Origin: Beroe forskalii
Taxonomy: Eukaryota; Ctenophora; Nuda; Beroida; Beroidae
Assembly: GCA_011033025.1 (NCBI GenBank)
Contig: WFMF01000063.1
Location: 616,953 to 680,952 of the forward strand
DNA: 64,000 bases
Direction: 5' to 3'
Below, in pieces: positions 1 to 11,984 of the stretch. The notes beneath the pieces are model-generated. The model was given only the letters and a program-made list of their open reading frames with translations. It was not told where the DNA came from and searched no databases. Numbering within the stretch: the stretch's first letter is position 1; each line of letters opens with the position of its first letter. The translations under genes were made by a program, and so were the position numbers.

Positions 1-875
1 TTATCACAGTCATAGAACACAAGAAGTTCTCGATGAAGGTTCCGGTTCAGTTCCTCTGCACAGTGGGTATACTCCAAGTCTTCCCCTTCTTTGGGATCAT
101 GTCGTTCATAGGTCTACTCCTCCCTACTGCTCACGATGTGACCCTCTTCCTCACAGAGTCTTACGAAGCACTGTCCTTTGTCTTCTTCCTCAGACTAGTA
201 CTCACCTTCATGGGCGGTAAGAAGGCTACCAAGTCCGCTTTAAAAGGGGACCCCCTCCACCTTAACCTGCCCCCACTCTGCTGTCTAATCTGTCTCCCTG
301 CTGTCAAGTTCACTCGCAAGTTCTTCCTCTTCTGCGAGATCCTCATCGGAATCTATGTTTTCTTCTGCATCTTCGTGGGTTTTGTAGAGTTGTTGATCAC
401 GCTGGACGGCAGCCAGAGTTACCCCGGCAAGATGATAACGGGTAACTTTGCGGCGGTGTACCACGTGCTGCTGATCGTGCTGCTGGTGTTCGCGATATAC
501 GGGCTGTCCGGCATCTACCACAGTACGGAAGAGAGACTCCGACACAAGGGGATAGTCAGGAAGTTCCTGGTCTACAAGGTATTTACTCTGATTGTCAAGG
601 CGGAAGATGTGATCCTGGGAACTCTCGTGCACCACGATATCATAGACAACGAGCACTTCGAGTACAACGAGTACTTCACTGCAGCTCTGCGGACACGACA
701 CATCTACGCTTTTGCAGTGATCATCCAGGCGATGATCGCCTTCCCCATTGCCATCAAAGTCTACTCCATCCAGAACTACGTGGAGGCGTTGGAGTCAGAC
801 AACCACGATTCTCATTCGATTGAGAATGAGACTATTCTACCGGAGGTAGAAGAGATGGAAAATGCAAAATTGTAA
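1..875 (+). CDS. OST-alpha/TMEM184 family membrane protein, 3' part
   Basis: The reading frame is open from the first base of the window to a stop at 873-875, so the gene starts to the left; the ATG at 33 is probably internal. About six hydrophobic segments are visible (counting from the ATG: residues 4-30, 35-58, 95-120, 137-162, 176-197, 218-243). They are followed by an acidic hydrophilic tail. An FMGG motif after the second segment and the spacing of the later helices match the organic solute transporter alpha / TMEM184 family (Solute_trans_a). Those proteins are multi-pass membrane proteins; OST-alpha exports bile-acid and steroid solutes with a beta partner. Family assignment is by recognition; the substrate cannot be inferred. 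No intron is seen in this part. Confidence 0.75.
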   Translation, partial: ITVIEHKKFSMKVPVQFLCTVGILQVFPFFGIMSFIGLLLPTAHDVTLFLTESYEALSFVFFLRLVLTFMGGKKATKSALKGDPLHLNLPPLCCLICLPAVKFTRKFFLFCEILIGIYVFFCIFVGFVELLITLDGSQSYPGKMITGNFAAVYHVLLIVLLVFAIYGLSGIYHSTEERLRHKGIVRKFLVYKVFTLIVKAEDVILGTLVHHDIIDNEHFEYNEYFTAALRTRHIYAFAVIIQAMIAFPIAIKVYSIQNYVEALESDNHDSHSIENETILPEVEEMENAKL

Positions 876-905
876 TGATGTAGCGTCGATAATGGGTATG
901 AACCA

Positions 906-1053
906 GGTGTCTCGACCTTTTGAGGCGCGGCGTATTATGCTGCGCCTGGGTGCTTTTTTGCTGCGCGCAAAGTACTTTCAATGCAACGCACATTAAAAGC
1001 ATCCAAGGGCGGCGTAATACGCCGCGCCTTAAAGCTTTAAAGGTCGAGACACC
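906..1053. mobile_element. 148-bp MITE-like inverted repeat
   Basis: The ends are inverted copies starting GGTGTCTCGACCTTT, and the inverted homology continues inward through a GC-rich GGCGCGGCGTATTA stretch. The element lies 30 bp after the stop of the upstream gene, so it is probably in its 3' UTR. No clear target duplication beyond ACC. No coding capacity. Confidence 0.55.
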
Positions 1054-1400
1054 ACCGTGAAAATTAATCGAATATTAAATTAAGCCTAGTAATTAGGTGA
1101 ACCAATTGAGAAAGTTTCAATTGTGAATTTAGATTCAAATAGGAATGGTTTAGCAGTTAGTGCACCGTGGATTAGTTGCTATTGTTGCAGAAACGCTATC
1201 CAGATGAATTCAGAAGAATTTGATGATTCGGGTCCATTTCTACAGGTCTTTGATGGGCTCTTAAGTTTTTATCTTTATTTTGAAAGGAATTATGCATGAT
1301 TATTGTGTATTTATATATATCCGTTGAGGGATATTTATATGAGTTGTCGGTTTTAATATTTTTCAGGTCGCAGCGTTTCCAGAAATAGTATCAATATTAA

Positions 1401-1717
1401 TCAATTATTACTTTGAATAACGCACAATGCTTCTCGTTTGACTTCTGGCTTCACTCCTTCCTTCTTTACTTGCAAATCTTCACCTTTCTTCACTCCCTCG
1501 TTCTGGACTTGCAATTCTTCACTTTTCCTTGAAAATCGGCTCCTCCTCTCCTCTCCCTTCTTCTCCCCTCCCTTGGGATCCTTGATGAGGGCAGTGGAGC
1601 AGGTTTGCTTGAGGAGGACCACCACTCCCCTGTATGTGACGTAGATCTGAGTTAGTGATTGGAGCTCTTCATCCAACATTCTGCTCACTTGCTCCAACAC
1701 ACTCCCTTCAGAAATGC
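1401..1717 (-). CDS. possible terminal coding exon, unknown protein
   Basis: A minus-strand frame runs from a good acceptor (pyrimidine-rich, ending CAG, just right of 1717) to a stop at 1401. The first third looks like ordinary protein sequence (SVLEQVSRMLDEELQSLTQ, then IYVTYRGVVVLLKQTC). The rest is Lys/Glu/Gly-rich low complexity with a short EGVK-type repeat. I do not recognise the family and found no upstream exon. It could be the last exon of a small gene, or chance. Confidence 0.3.
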
Positions 1718-2074
1718 CTGAGTAATATGTTTGTAGTACAGGGCGGGTTAAAACACTGCTTGTGTCAACAGCCGAAATAGCTGCTTAACATGTCTAACAT
1801 GAGCTTAGCCGAGATTAAAATATTTAAATAAAGGATTAAAATATGGGTATTAAGGTTGCAAGGGGGCATATGGTCTTCAAGGTGTCGAATGTCGATAGAC
1901 AAAAGGCTGGAGGAGAAGCATGAGAAATTGAATGTATTTGTTACAATTTAAAAAAAAGGAATGAAAAAGATCTTAAAAAATTGTGCACACACGAACTTCT
2001 ATAGTTCTATCGTGATCTGCAAAATATCAACTTATCTATCTTTTCCTACATTTGTGGACTACCGCCCTGAATAT

Positions 2075-2957
2075 CAGTCAGATAGAGAGACCCCTGCCCC
2101 TTTGAGAGACAAGTTAGTAAGGAGTTAGTAAGAGTGAAAAGATAGAAATAGTAAGCTCAGACACTAACAGTCAGATAGAGAGACCCCTGCCCCTTTGAGA
2201 GATAAGTTAAGGAGTTAGTAAGAGTGAAAAGATAGAAATAGTAAGCTCAGACACTAACAGTCAGATAGAGAGACCCCTGCCCCTTTGAGAGACAAGTTAG
2301 TAAGGAGTTAGTAAGAGTGAAAAGATAGAAATAGTAAGCTCAGACACTAACAGTCAGATAGAGAGACCCCTGCCCCTTTGAGAGACAAGTTAGTAAGGAG
2401 TTAGTAAGAGTGAAAAGATAGAAATAGTAAGCTCAGACACTAACAGTCAGATAGAGAGACCCCTGCCCCTTTGAGAGACAAGTTAGTAAGGAGTTAGTAA
2501 GAGTGAAAAGATAGAAATAGTAAGCTCAGACACTAACAGTCAGATAGAGAGACCCCTGCCCCTTTGAGAGACAAGGTAAGGAGTTAGTAAGAGTGAAAAG
2601 ATAGAAATAGTAAGCTCAGACACTAACAGTCAGATAGAGAGACCCCTGCCCCTTTGAGAGACAAGTTAAGGAGTTAGTAAGAGTGAAAAGATAGAAATAG
2701 TAAGCTCAGACACTAACAGTCAGATAGAGAGACCCCTGCCCCTTTGAGAGACAAGTTAAGGAGTTAGTAAGAGTGAAAAGATAGAAATAGTAAGCTCAGA
2801 CACTAACAGTCAAGGAGTTAGTAAGAGTGAAAAGATAGAAATAGTAAGCTCAGACACTAACTGTCAGATATAGAGACCCCTGCCCCTTTGAGAGACAAGT
2901 TAGTAAGGAGTTAGTAAGAGTGAAAAGATAGAAATAGTAAGCTCAGAAACTAACAGT
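2075..2957. repeat. tandem array, about 90-93-bp unit, about 10 copies
   Basis: The unit begins CAGTCAGATAGAGAGACCCC and ends AGCTCAGACACTAA. Units differ mainly by presence or absence of a TAG triplet after AGTTAG and by one truncated copy near 2812. Units are almost identical, which indicates recent homogenisation. No gene is seen from 1,718 to 7,906. Confidence 0.9.
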
Positions 2958-3084
2958 CGGCCTGCGCCATGATGAGGTCTCGTCTATTCGATGTCTTGAC
3001 TTCTCCCATCAGTTTACTGCATGCTTTCAAGGTATCCCTTACCCAGCACAGCGTTTCTAAGTGAACAACAGATCAGTTGCGCAT

Positions 3085-3245
3085 TATATGTGAGCAGACC
3101 GCTCCATAACCGGAGGGCACGCAAAAGACGCGCAAAATCGTGTGCTTTTGACAAAATTTATGTGGAAAGTTGACTCGCGAACAGTAAATCTGCACGTCTT
3201 TTTCGACCTCTCCTGTAATCGAGCGGCCTGCACACATATGCGTTA
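3085..3245. mobile_element. MITE-like element, copy 1 of a two-copy family
   Basis: About 160 bp bounded by inverted copies of ATATGTGTGCAG followed by a CGCTCGATTAC-type block. A GTCGAAAAAGACG stretch lies near one end. A second, recognisably related copy is at 28,109-28,270 directly after the Rab gene. No coding capacity. Confidence 0.5.
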
Positions 3246-3561
3246 AAACTTAAATAGGCGAAGTTTTAAAGCAAACAATATATTATGCCCAGCTGACGAC
3301 GATAATCACAAGATTGTCGAAAGCTTCTGATTACAATTCTATCATATCAGTTATTCCACTCTCTTGAGTATAATGCCCACTGCTTAATCTCAAAATTTAA
3401 AGTGGGATCTCGGCAAAATTAATTAAATTGGCATTAAGGGGCCGGGGGGGTCTTAGGCCGATTTTGGTTTTTTTGTTAGCTTTGGGTTGAACCTCAAAAA
3501 TATTTAACGTCGTGGCCGTTGTTCTAATTTTTTCAAATTTTGCGATTGTCAGATTCGACGG

Positions 3562-3910
3562 TAATTTGCCAAAATTCAACGTTAAAATCTGTCTTCTCCT
3601 ACAGTTTTTGAGGAAAACCCTTGAAACTTAGTAGTTATGTTCTAGGGGATGAAACAAAACTTTTGATCGGTCAGATTTTTGATTTAGGCCTCAGAAGTGA
3701 AAATATGAATTTTCAAAGTTGGCTCCTGTCTAAAACATGGTCAAAAATGACGATTTTCAAATTTCAAAGCCCTATTTTCTTCCCTGAGGCCTAAATCAAA
3801 ATCTGACCGATCAAAAGTTTGTTTTATGCCCTAGAACATAACTACCAAGTTTCAAGGTTTTCCTCAAAAACTGTAGGAGAAGATAGATTTTAAAGTTGAT
3901 TTCTGCAAAT
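3562..3910. mobile_element. foldback element with arms of about 130 bp
   Basis: The block around 3,590-3,700 (TCTTCTCCTACAGTTTTTGA, then TTTTGATCGGTCAGAT) returns in inverted orientation at 3,782-3,900. The arms differ at scattered positions, and about 80 bp of unique AT-rich sequence lies between them. Non-coding; likely an old MITE or foldback element. Confidence 0.6.
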
Positions 3911-4672
3911 TGTGAGTTTGCAGCGCACTGTAATTCGCGATTTGAAAAATTCATAACTTTGGCTAGGAACAATATTTTTTGATGCGGTAAAAACCTACTG
4001 GTAGCTGGCATTCAGCTCTAGAGAAACAACGTTTAATAATAGAGAAACAACGTTTAATAAATTTTTCGGCACTTTACAATCAAATCATATCAAATATATT
4101 TATAAATATTAATGATAGGCTACCCTTCAGTGTAAAGATTTGTTTCACAAGATTACATTTTCACGTTCAGAAATGTCACATGTGGAGTTGGTGTGCCCGA
4201 ATCAGCTAATTTCTAAACAGACTGTTTTGAATATCAATTTCAAGCACGCCAAGTAGGTATACCGCAAGGGTACACTATGCAGGGGAAGCCAGCAACACCC
4301 ACTGCCAGCATATGGGCCGACGGACATTCCTGTCTTTTAACTTGGAAAATGACCATTCCAAATGCAAACAGCAGCTACCATACCAACTCAGACCGACTTC
4401 CACATTCCTAGCGAAGAATTATGTGTTCATGTTTTGACTAGTAAAGTTTCTATAGATAATATTATCTTTAGATAATTCATTTATCAATCTGTCTGAAGGG
4501 CACATCCAACCATATTAGTATTCTAAAACCTATTGATAGTCTGTTGGTTAATCAAATGGGCGCCTTAGGCAATCTAATAAATTAAAGTGAAATGGAAAAA
4601 TTTCATTAAATAAATCACATCGAAGGTGTATATAGCATTTAAAAAGTAAAAGATAATAAATTAACGTAGTCT

Positions 4673-5190
4673 GAGATGGTGTCGTCGAAGTCTGGAGAGC
4701 GAAGTGTCGCAGTCTGAGATGAAGTGTCGTACCTGAGATGAAGTGTCGTAACCTGAGATGAAGTGTCGTACCCATGAAATGTCGCAGTCTGAGATGAAGC
4801 AAAATTTTGAGATGGTGCCGTAGCACCTACAGTGCAATCAAGTTACAGTTAGAGATGAAGTGTCGTACCCTTTGAGATGAAACGTCGCACTTGAGATGAA
4901 ATGTCGTACTTCATAGTACAATCAAATTACAGTAGGAGATGAAGTGCCGTATACTTTTGAGATGAAACGTCGCACCCTGGAGATGAAATGTCGTACTTAT
5001 AGTACAATCAAATTACAGTAGGAGATGAAGTGTCGTACCCTTTGAGATGAAACGTCGCACCCTGGAGATGAAACGTCGTACTTCAAAAACCCTGGGGATG
5101 AAATGTCGTACTTTGAGATGAAGTGTCGGAGATGAAATGTCGCGAGATGAAATGTCGTGAGATGAAGTGTCGAGAGATGAAATGTCCGTT
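4673..5190. repeat. degenerate tandem array, GAGATGAARTGTCGTA-type unit
   Basis: A 15-17-bp motif GAGATGAAGTGTCGTA (variants with AAATGTCGTA and AAACGTCGCA) recurs throughout. It is interspersed with a higher-order AGTACAATCAAATTACAGT segment. Decay and variable spacing suggest an older array. No gene. Confidence 0.85.
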
Positions 5191-5700
5191 CCCCGCTGCT
5201 TCGACTAGAGTGAACGTAAACTATAGGTACCTAGTACTTACCTACTATAAAAACATGCACGTACACTAAACAATTTGACAGTTGAGGAGGTCGGAATGTC
5301 TTTTCAATGAATGAAATTTCCTTGTAATACTTCTTGACATTTAAATTTATTCATTACTTTACTGTTTTACTACAGTCTCCATCGTACGCTTGTTGCACAC
5401 TTTTCTGTAAAACTGAACCGACATGTTCAGTGTAAGTGTAACATACGTTTACATTGCACTCACATTCCGATACACTGTATTTACATAGATATATAATATA
5501 TCATAGGTTTACATTGCACCCCATCACTCTATATCCTACATGCTAGGTGTATCATACAATAACATTGCACCGCTCTTCCCCGAGGTGTATCGAATATCAA
5601 GCGCGGTCACGTGACCTGCGTGCCGCATGTTTTTACATGATATGCGCGCGGTAACGTGGTAGTCACGTGACGTTGCTTAGGCTGGAGCGGGATAATTGCG

Positions 5701-5762
5701 GTCACGTGGGTTCCCATTGCAGCACGTGGGTTCCCATTGCAGCACGTGGGTTCCCATTGCAA
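5701..5762. repeat. three 20-bp repeats each with CACGTG
   Basis: Three exact tandem copies of CACGTGGGTTCCCATTGCAG. Each carries the palindrome CACGTG, an E-box-like hexamer. Any regulatory role is inference. The surrounding 5,191-7,906 shows no gene. Confidence 0.8.
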
Positions 5763-7906
5763 ATCATTTTACTTCCTCCTTGGTTCCCCAATTCATAAAA
5801 TGCTGTAATATATGCGCAGTATAATAGCACTCGCTTCTAAACTTGCAGGGTGTAAGTTTTATACCAACTACGTTGTCAATAAACACACATATATCATATA
5901 TTTCGTATTGCCATGTTATTAATCACATGGTGTGAGGGTTATATGTTTTACATAATGGTAGTATTGGTAGAGTTCATATAGCTCTCCAATGATCTCTATA
6001 TAGCGCTACCCGTGATGCCTGCCAGGCGTGTGTAACGCAGTTACAATCTTCATTTCCTCTTTTAGTGTGTCATGTCCCGTATCAAATGCACTAGTATGAA
6101 GCTAGTGTATATTGTTATGATGCCCTAAAGCACACAGTGTTCCGTTGGATCATGATAATTACAAAGAACTTTTAATATCGTGATTTGGCTCGCGATATCT
6201 TTCGTCGCTAAGGATTAAAGTAACCCTCAATCTGCCCATGTTGTAGCGTTATAATACCGTTCGTATAAGGTTTACCCCTTAGGATGTTGTGGCTTTAACA
6301 CCCGGGACTTTAATGGTGATTTTATAACGAAGCGCTCCAGGTTCTCTGGATTACTGGATTCGGCGACGAAGCTTCCACTTCAATTATCTTTAAGAAATGC
6401 CATAACACATAATTTATCGCATAAATAGTAATTCTAGCTCTAAATTGAGGCACCGAATACTCAATCCTAAACCTGTTAATAACCTCTCGCAAATCCAAAA
6501 CCCAGCAGTTTATCGTTTAATTATCCGTCGGGCGAGTGTTTATGTCACGTCACGATAATAAACGGTTTACCTCTTGTAACCTTGCTGCAGCACACAGCTG
6601 GGCCATCTATTCTCCGACCAAACAACAGTTTGGTCCCACTCGGGTCTGACGACCCTTGTCCGGACTCCAGATTCAACGATTCTTGAGTGTTCCTTTACAA
6701 AATCAAATTCATTTTTTGCACTGTTATTCAGTGGAGATCACCGTATAATCCAACTTGCACGGTCGCTAAAATATGCTTGGGAGGGGTATTATAAAAGGTT
6801 TATCTCTGGCAACCCCGCTGCAGGACTAATTAGTATACCGCGGTGGTTATTGTGGCAAGATGTTCGATGTGGACATAGATGGTAGTCTTTGGACCACTTT
6901 AGTTCTATTTGCAAGCCATCGTGGTGTTTTTGTTGAAATAATATACCATTAAAGGGTCCTTTGAATATGTTCAACAGAGGTCTTAACAGTATTATTAACA
7001 GTATCATTAACCGTATATCGAATTTAATATCCCAACTGTCCTCCATTGATAACCAAGGATACAACATAACCACATTGATAACGACGTGCAGTTATTTGTC
7101 ACAATTCACATACGACTTGGTTGCTGAGGGTGAATGAGCTCCAGCAAGATTCAGTTGCATATTGGAATATGTTTAATCCGAGCTGGAGTCTGAGCCTTTT
7201 TAATCTGTAGCCCCATTATGTAATAGGGTCCCCCGATCCTAACCAAGCTATTCAATAGATAAATACCTGGTTGGACCTGAGCCTGACAGACTGCTCTTTG
7301 GTAGAATCGAATATATTTTATTTTCTAATTTGACGGAATTCCAAATTTCCCATTTTACGAATTATCCGTAGACTTCCGCTACAAAAATATTATTCCCTGC
7401 TTTCAACTCGATTTTAGTTTTCAGTCATTATATGAGTAACTTGAGTTACCATGTGGATTGTGGAGCTACTTAGTACTTACTGGTTACCTTAACAGAAAAT
7501 AGTATAAGTTTTGCCCAATGTTGAGTACCCGTGACCCATGTTCTAGGTGCTACAGTTTAATCGTATTTTATAGCGTGTGATTAGGTTCAACCATTTTATA
7601 TTCCCAGTCATCTGACCCATCGCGATCGTGTGCGTTTATAATTTAACTCGAGATATCAAGGCTCTGTTAAATATACTCAAAAACCTTTGGTCAACTTGTG
7701 GCTAGCGCTTTGTTGTTGAAAAGATCAGACCATTTTAATCAAGATTATAAGCCTTCTTGTGCTAGATAAATACTATCTATTATGATAAGTTTATCAGTTT
7801 TCTTGTGCGTGTTAAAATAAGCAGCTCTCTTATCAGTAAATTTGCAACTTGTTACTCGCACTCAACTAAGCCTTGTGTACACGGCTTTGTACACAGTGTA
7901 TACAAG
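5763..7906. other. non-coding stretch, nothing recognised
   Basis: AT-rich unique sequence without long open frames, tandem arrays or obvious inverted repeats. Frames of fewer than 100 codons here have no recognisable motif. Confidence 0.5.
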
Positions 7907-9402
7907 ATGGAATTCTCTCTGGAAAGGCTGTACGGAGTGGAAAAAGATGTGGACTCTGTGTTTGGTGGTGTGTTCGGTGCTAAGTGGGGAGAAGTTTCGA
8001 AGGCGACAGTAATGAAGTTGGACAAGGCAGCCCTCTCGAATCTTGTGCTGTCAACCGTGGGCGTTCTGCAAGGATGCAAGGGGATATTGCGGGCTGCGGC
8101 CGTATCTGTGGAAAAGTTTCAACAGGATCAGATCGAGAGCCAGAAACAGTTACTGAAACTTCAAGATGACCTACTGAAGAGTACAACGGAACAGGTGGAG
8201 GCGGTTCAGAGCACCGTGAAGAACGAGTTCAGAAGCTTCAGCGATGTCGTCAAAGAGGGGAACGAGGCGAGGATCACGACAAAGGAAGTTAAAGCTGTCG
8301 TGAAGTGTGTGGTGAAGGACGATGACAGGAAAAAGGCGGTGGTGTTGTTCGGACTGGAGGAAGGGGAAACTGGATCAGTGCGTGAGAAGGTGAACAATGT
8401 CATCAAGCTCTGCTGCACATCGGGGCAGCTGTTTCTGACGGACTGTTTCCGTATTGGAGATGCAAGGCCCGGGGTTGTGCGCCCTGTGAAAGTGGTGTTC
8501 ACTAGTCATGATGCAGCAGCCGAGGTGTTACGAAATGCGAAGAATCTGCGACAATCTCGTTACAGTAGTGTGTACGTCTCTCCTGATAGGAGCCCGGAAG
8601 AACGAGAAAAGAGAAAGGTTCTGGTGTCACAAATGAAGGAGAAGATCAGTAGCGAGCCCGGGAAGTACCACTTCATACGCAATGGAACAGTATGTAGCAG
8701 AGACAGAGAGGTCGTCTCCAACTCTCAGAATGTGCCGTCATCTTCGCAAACTACTAGTACTACCTCGACAAACTCTCGGACAGCAACACCAGTACAGACA
8801 CCCTCGTCAACTCAGGCAGTGCCACCATCTCAGACTCAGGCCCGTAGACAGAGGGGGGGCTAGGGGGGCTGCAGCCCCCCTCGGAAGAAAAGGTACCATT
8901 TCAAAAATAGTTAGAATAAAAGTTTTTCGACTGATAATCATAATTATATACTTTGGCTTGGTTAAATAGTGGCAGTTTAATCTTATTCTGACCGTTGTAG
9001 CTCGTTTATATTTGATTGTATACTATTTCGATGCTCTAATTTTAACAATTAATATCATCCTGTTCATTTCCTGTACATTTCTTTGTTGTAAAAATCATCC
9101 TGCAGCACCCTAATTTCCCTAAAATTTTTCGGGGGCTCCGCCCCCTAACCCCCTGGCAGGGGCTCGCCCCTGGACCCCGCTGGGGGGCTGCGCCCCCAGA
9201 CCCCTGCCGCAGCTTGCTCGCTTCGCTCGCGACTCGAGGGCCCCTCCCGGAAAAAAATCCTGGCTACGGGCCTGCTCAGACTGTCCTGTTTCCCGCCCCT
9301 AAGACTCAGCCAAGATCACAGACTGATGCGTCAGCTCCTCGGAGTTTAACAACTCAGCAGTTTGTTGCTGCCGTGCAGCAGATCAACGCGCGGCGATCAT
9401 AG
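7907..9402 (+). pseudogene. non-LTR retrotransposon ORF1-like protein, interrupted
   Basis: From ATG 7907 a frame encodes an N-terminal region, a Gln/Leu/Lys-rich probable coiled coil (residues about 95-125) and an RRM-like region. The block RIGDARPG...RPVKVVF leads to SPDRSPEEREKRKVL, characteristic of ORF1 proteins of CR1/L1-type retrotransposons, which bind RNA. A Ser/Thr/Gln-rich tail follows. The frame hits a stop at 8,863 inside an inserted hAT-type element (8837-9274). Removing one target copy would bring 9283-9402 into the same frame, ending with a stop at 9400-9402. No reverse transcriptase follows, so this is a solo ORF1 or a relic. An upstream GTG-started extension exists but ATG 7907 is preferred. 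Confidence 0.65.
8837..9274. mobile_element. 438-bp hAT-like MITE in the ORF1 gene
   Basis: The terminal inverted repeat starts CAGGCCCGTAG at both ends. It is flanked by the identical 8-bp target duplication CTCAGACT (8829-8836 and 9275-9282). CAGG-type ends with an 8-bp duplication are diagnostic of the hAT superfamily. The interior is GC-rich near the ends (GGGGGCT blocks) and AT-rich in the middle, with no transposase, so it is non-autonomous. Confidence 0.88.
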
Positions 9403-10766
9403 GACGAAGTCGCAGTAAACACTGCTCGAGTACTCAGCCTGGCGCAATGCTTGGACGATGAGCGTGATAATATTTTGCGCTTAAATTGATGTTTTGTGTT
9501 GTTTAGTGTGTGTGCGGTTTTCAACAGTGGCAATCAGGCCACAATATGCTATGAACACATGCCTTTATTGGCATCCTCGAGTATTTGTGGTTTTTAATTG
9601 AATTTATATTGTACTGATTATATTTTGTTTCAAAACCCTTATGGGTACCCCACCGTGGGTTTTCAACAAAGTACCGGTTTCATATATTTTCAGTATTGCT
9701 TCTATAAACTTAATCGGAAGAAGTTCAGTCTCTAAATACTATAAAATGTGCCAGACATTTTATAAACGGTCCAGTGGTTGTAGTAGCAACGTTACACAGA
9801 TTGAGGCACGTATATAATAGATACGACGTGTCTTCGATACGTCTTAGATATCATTCTGTATTGCACCGGTGATACGACATCGGGAATTTCTGTGATTTCC
9901 ACAAGACCTGCGCCGCGCACGTACGTGTTAATACGGTAATGAATCACGAACATACAAATGGGGCTTGGCTGGAAATGCCAGCATTATCTTTAGATGTCGC
10001 GACACCTGTGTTATTGCTTGTTTCTTGACATTTTGTCAGTTTAACACACTTTGCCTATTAATTTCCTGCGTTTTATTGGACGTATACACAGTTAAACCAT
10101 GTTTCATAAATCCAAGAATTTGATATTTTGTGAGTTTTTTGACGTCAGTGCAGGATTGAGAACACTTTTAATGGAGAAAATGTTATGGTAGGTATGATAT
10201 TATTGTTGTTTTGAAGTTGATAATCGTCCATAAGTTTCGTTAGACGTTTTTGCTATCAACGCCGAACCAAGGGGAAAAGCGGATGGTCATAATTGGTCGC
10301 TAATAACTAATCCGATAGTTCAATCAAGTGACGTTATATGTTAAATACCTATAGTATGAGATAGAAGTTCCATATTATTGACATTGTTATTTATTGAACC
10401 TCCCTAATTGCTTTTAATAACTAATCCATAAAGCTGATTTGAGGAAGATGTGTCTGACAGGCCAATCAAATCCGAGGATGAATTTTCGATTGCTTTCTAC
10501 CGCCCGTCTTTTCAGACGGAATCATCGAATTCATAATATTTTCAAATGCGTCAAGTTTTTTTCGCTGACGTTTTATGCCATAAACCTGATATGATCTACC
10601 TGATCCTGATAAACTTCTTTATTTGGCTTTATCAATTATTCCATCAAATATGAGCGGTTTTGTTGAACTAGATTTTCCCGCCTCATCATTTTCTGTTTTC
10701 TAGTTGTAAATTGTAATAACATACTCATATAATCATTTTCAAGGATATAGTTCCTGATCCTGGACA
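9403..10766. other. intergenic, nothing recognised
   Basis: AT-rich non-coding sequence between the ORF1 relic and the GPCR. No long frame, tandem array or inverted repeat was found. The GPCR promoter must lie in its right half, but no TATA box can be assigned with confidence. Confidence 0.5.
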
Positions 10767-11984
10767 ATGAACGTCAGTACCACAACATTTGGCTATGCCT
10801 CAACTGCAACTGCTCTGAAATTCGAAGAAATGGTCGCTGACCTGACCTACGGGGTGATTGAGATCGGATCAGTAAGCATCGGACTACTCTTAAACGCGTT
10901 GACAATCCCCTACTTCTCCAAAACCAAGAAACTCTTCTCCAACTTCATATACCTACTGATCGTCCTCATTGACATCCTGACCCTGGTTTCCTGCATCCCC
11001 ACTGCCATCTCGATGCTCAACCAGAAGAGGGCCATGTTACTGGGCATCAAGCTAGTGTGTAACATGTCCGGCTTCATCTTCAACATCGTGTCCCGGATGT
11101 CTGTCTTCCTGATCGCGCTCCTGGGTACAGCCCGGTGCTTCTCCATCCTCTTCCCCTTCACCAAGCCCAAGCTGTGGTACTACTTCACACCCCTGGCGGT
11201 GTATTTCGTGGCTAACGTGTCCCTGGCCCTGCTGCCCGTGTTCTTCAGTCCTGTGGGCTACCACTACGCCAAGTTCCTGGGTCAGTGCTCGTGGGGCGTC
11301 CACGAACTGAGCTTCGTGAACTGCTACGGGATGGAGTGTAGTGAGTGGAAGTGGATGGTGATAAACGCTGTCATTCTTCCCTGGGTTATTCCCGGAGTGG
11401 TTGTCATAGCAACGTCGTCTGTTTCCGTGGCAATGCTCAAACGCTCCACCAACGCCAGGAAGAAGTTCTGTAGACGAGCCAATGAGAAGTTGGCAGCTGC
11501 CCACCAAGCTGTCTCCCCCTACGTGCTGCCTCACAGCAGGAACCGGTACGCTACCATTACCATCCTTATCATGACCATCATCTACTGTATCTTCAACATG
11601 CCTGGTTGGCTCCTCTACTCCTACCTCCTGGGAAGCGGCTTCAACCCGGCCAAGTGGCTGAGGGGCGACATTGCTGTCTACATCCAGATATTCGTGTCCC
11701 GTCTGTCTGTGGTTCTGAACAGTGCCGTAAACCCCGTGGTTTACTTCTCCAGGATGGAAGCCCTGGCATTCTCCAAGGTGTTCCGCTTCAGTCGCCGGAA
11801 GATGTCCCGGAGTATCATCTCCAAAGCTTCGGATGCCCTCAAACTAGTGCCCCACCTGAGGAGCATAGCGTCAAACGGCACGGAGTGCAAAATGTCAAGA
11901 CGACCGCTGAGGAGGTCACTGCCCACTCCTAAAAGTTACCGACCTTCTCCCGCCACAATATCAGCTAGCACTACAGCTGGATAG
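10767..11984 (+). CDS. rhodopsin-like (class A) G-protein-coupled receptor
   Basis: A single uninterrupted frame of 405 codons. The N-terminus carries an NVS glycosylation sequon. Seven hydrophobic segments lie at about residues 28-50, 58-83, 92-125, 138-162, 200-225, 262-287 and 305-330. TM3 has a Cys at its start and ends in TARCFSILFPF where DRY usually stands. TM7 carries the class A signature NPVVY. The third intracellular loop and the 75-residue tail are rich in Lys/Arg/Ser. TM1 has LNA where GN is typical. The ligand is unknown; intronless class A receptors of this kind are common in lineage-specific expansions. The stop region is duplicated downstream (see repeat). Confidence 0.85.
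   Translation: MNVSTTTFGYASTATALKFEEMVADLTYGVIEIGSVSIGLLLNALTIPYFSKTKKLFSNFIYLLIVLIDILTLVSCIPTAISMLNQKRAMLLGIKLVCNMSGFIFNIVSRMSVFLIALLGTARCFSILFPFTKPKLWYYFTPLAVYFVANVSLALLPVFFSPVGYHYAKFLGQCSWGVHELSFVNCYGMECSEWKWMVINAVILPWVIPGVVVIATSSVSVAMLKRSTNARKKFCRRANEKLAAAHQAVSPYVLPHSRNRYATITILIMTIIYCIFNMPGWLLYSYLLGSGFNPAKWLRGDIAVYIQIFVSRLSVVLNSAVNPVVYFSRMEALAFSKVFRFSRRKMSRSIISKASDALKLVPHLRSIASNGTECKMSRRPLRRSLPTPKSYRPSPATISASTTAG

Noticed and set aside
6100-6700. Possible ribosomal RNA fragment
   Set aside because: The sequence looked structured but I could not match conserved small- or large-subunit rRNA segments.
11052-11534. 160-codon minus-strand frame over the GPCR
   Set aside because: Shadow of the receptor CDS; His/Gly-rich composition is typical of a reverse-strand reading.
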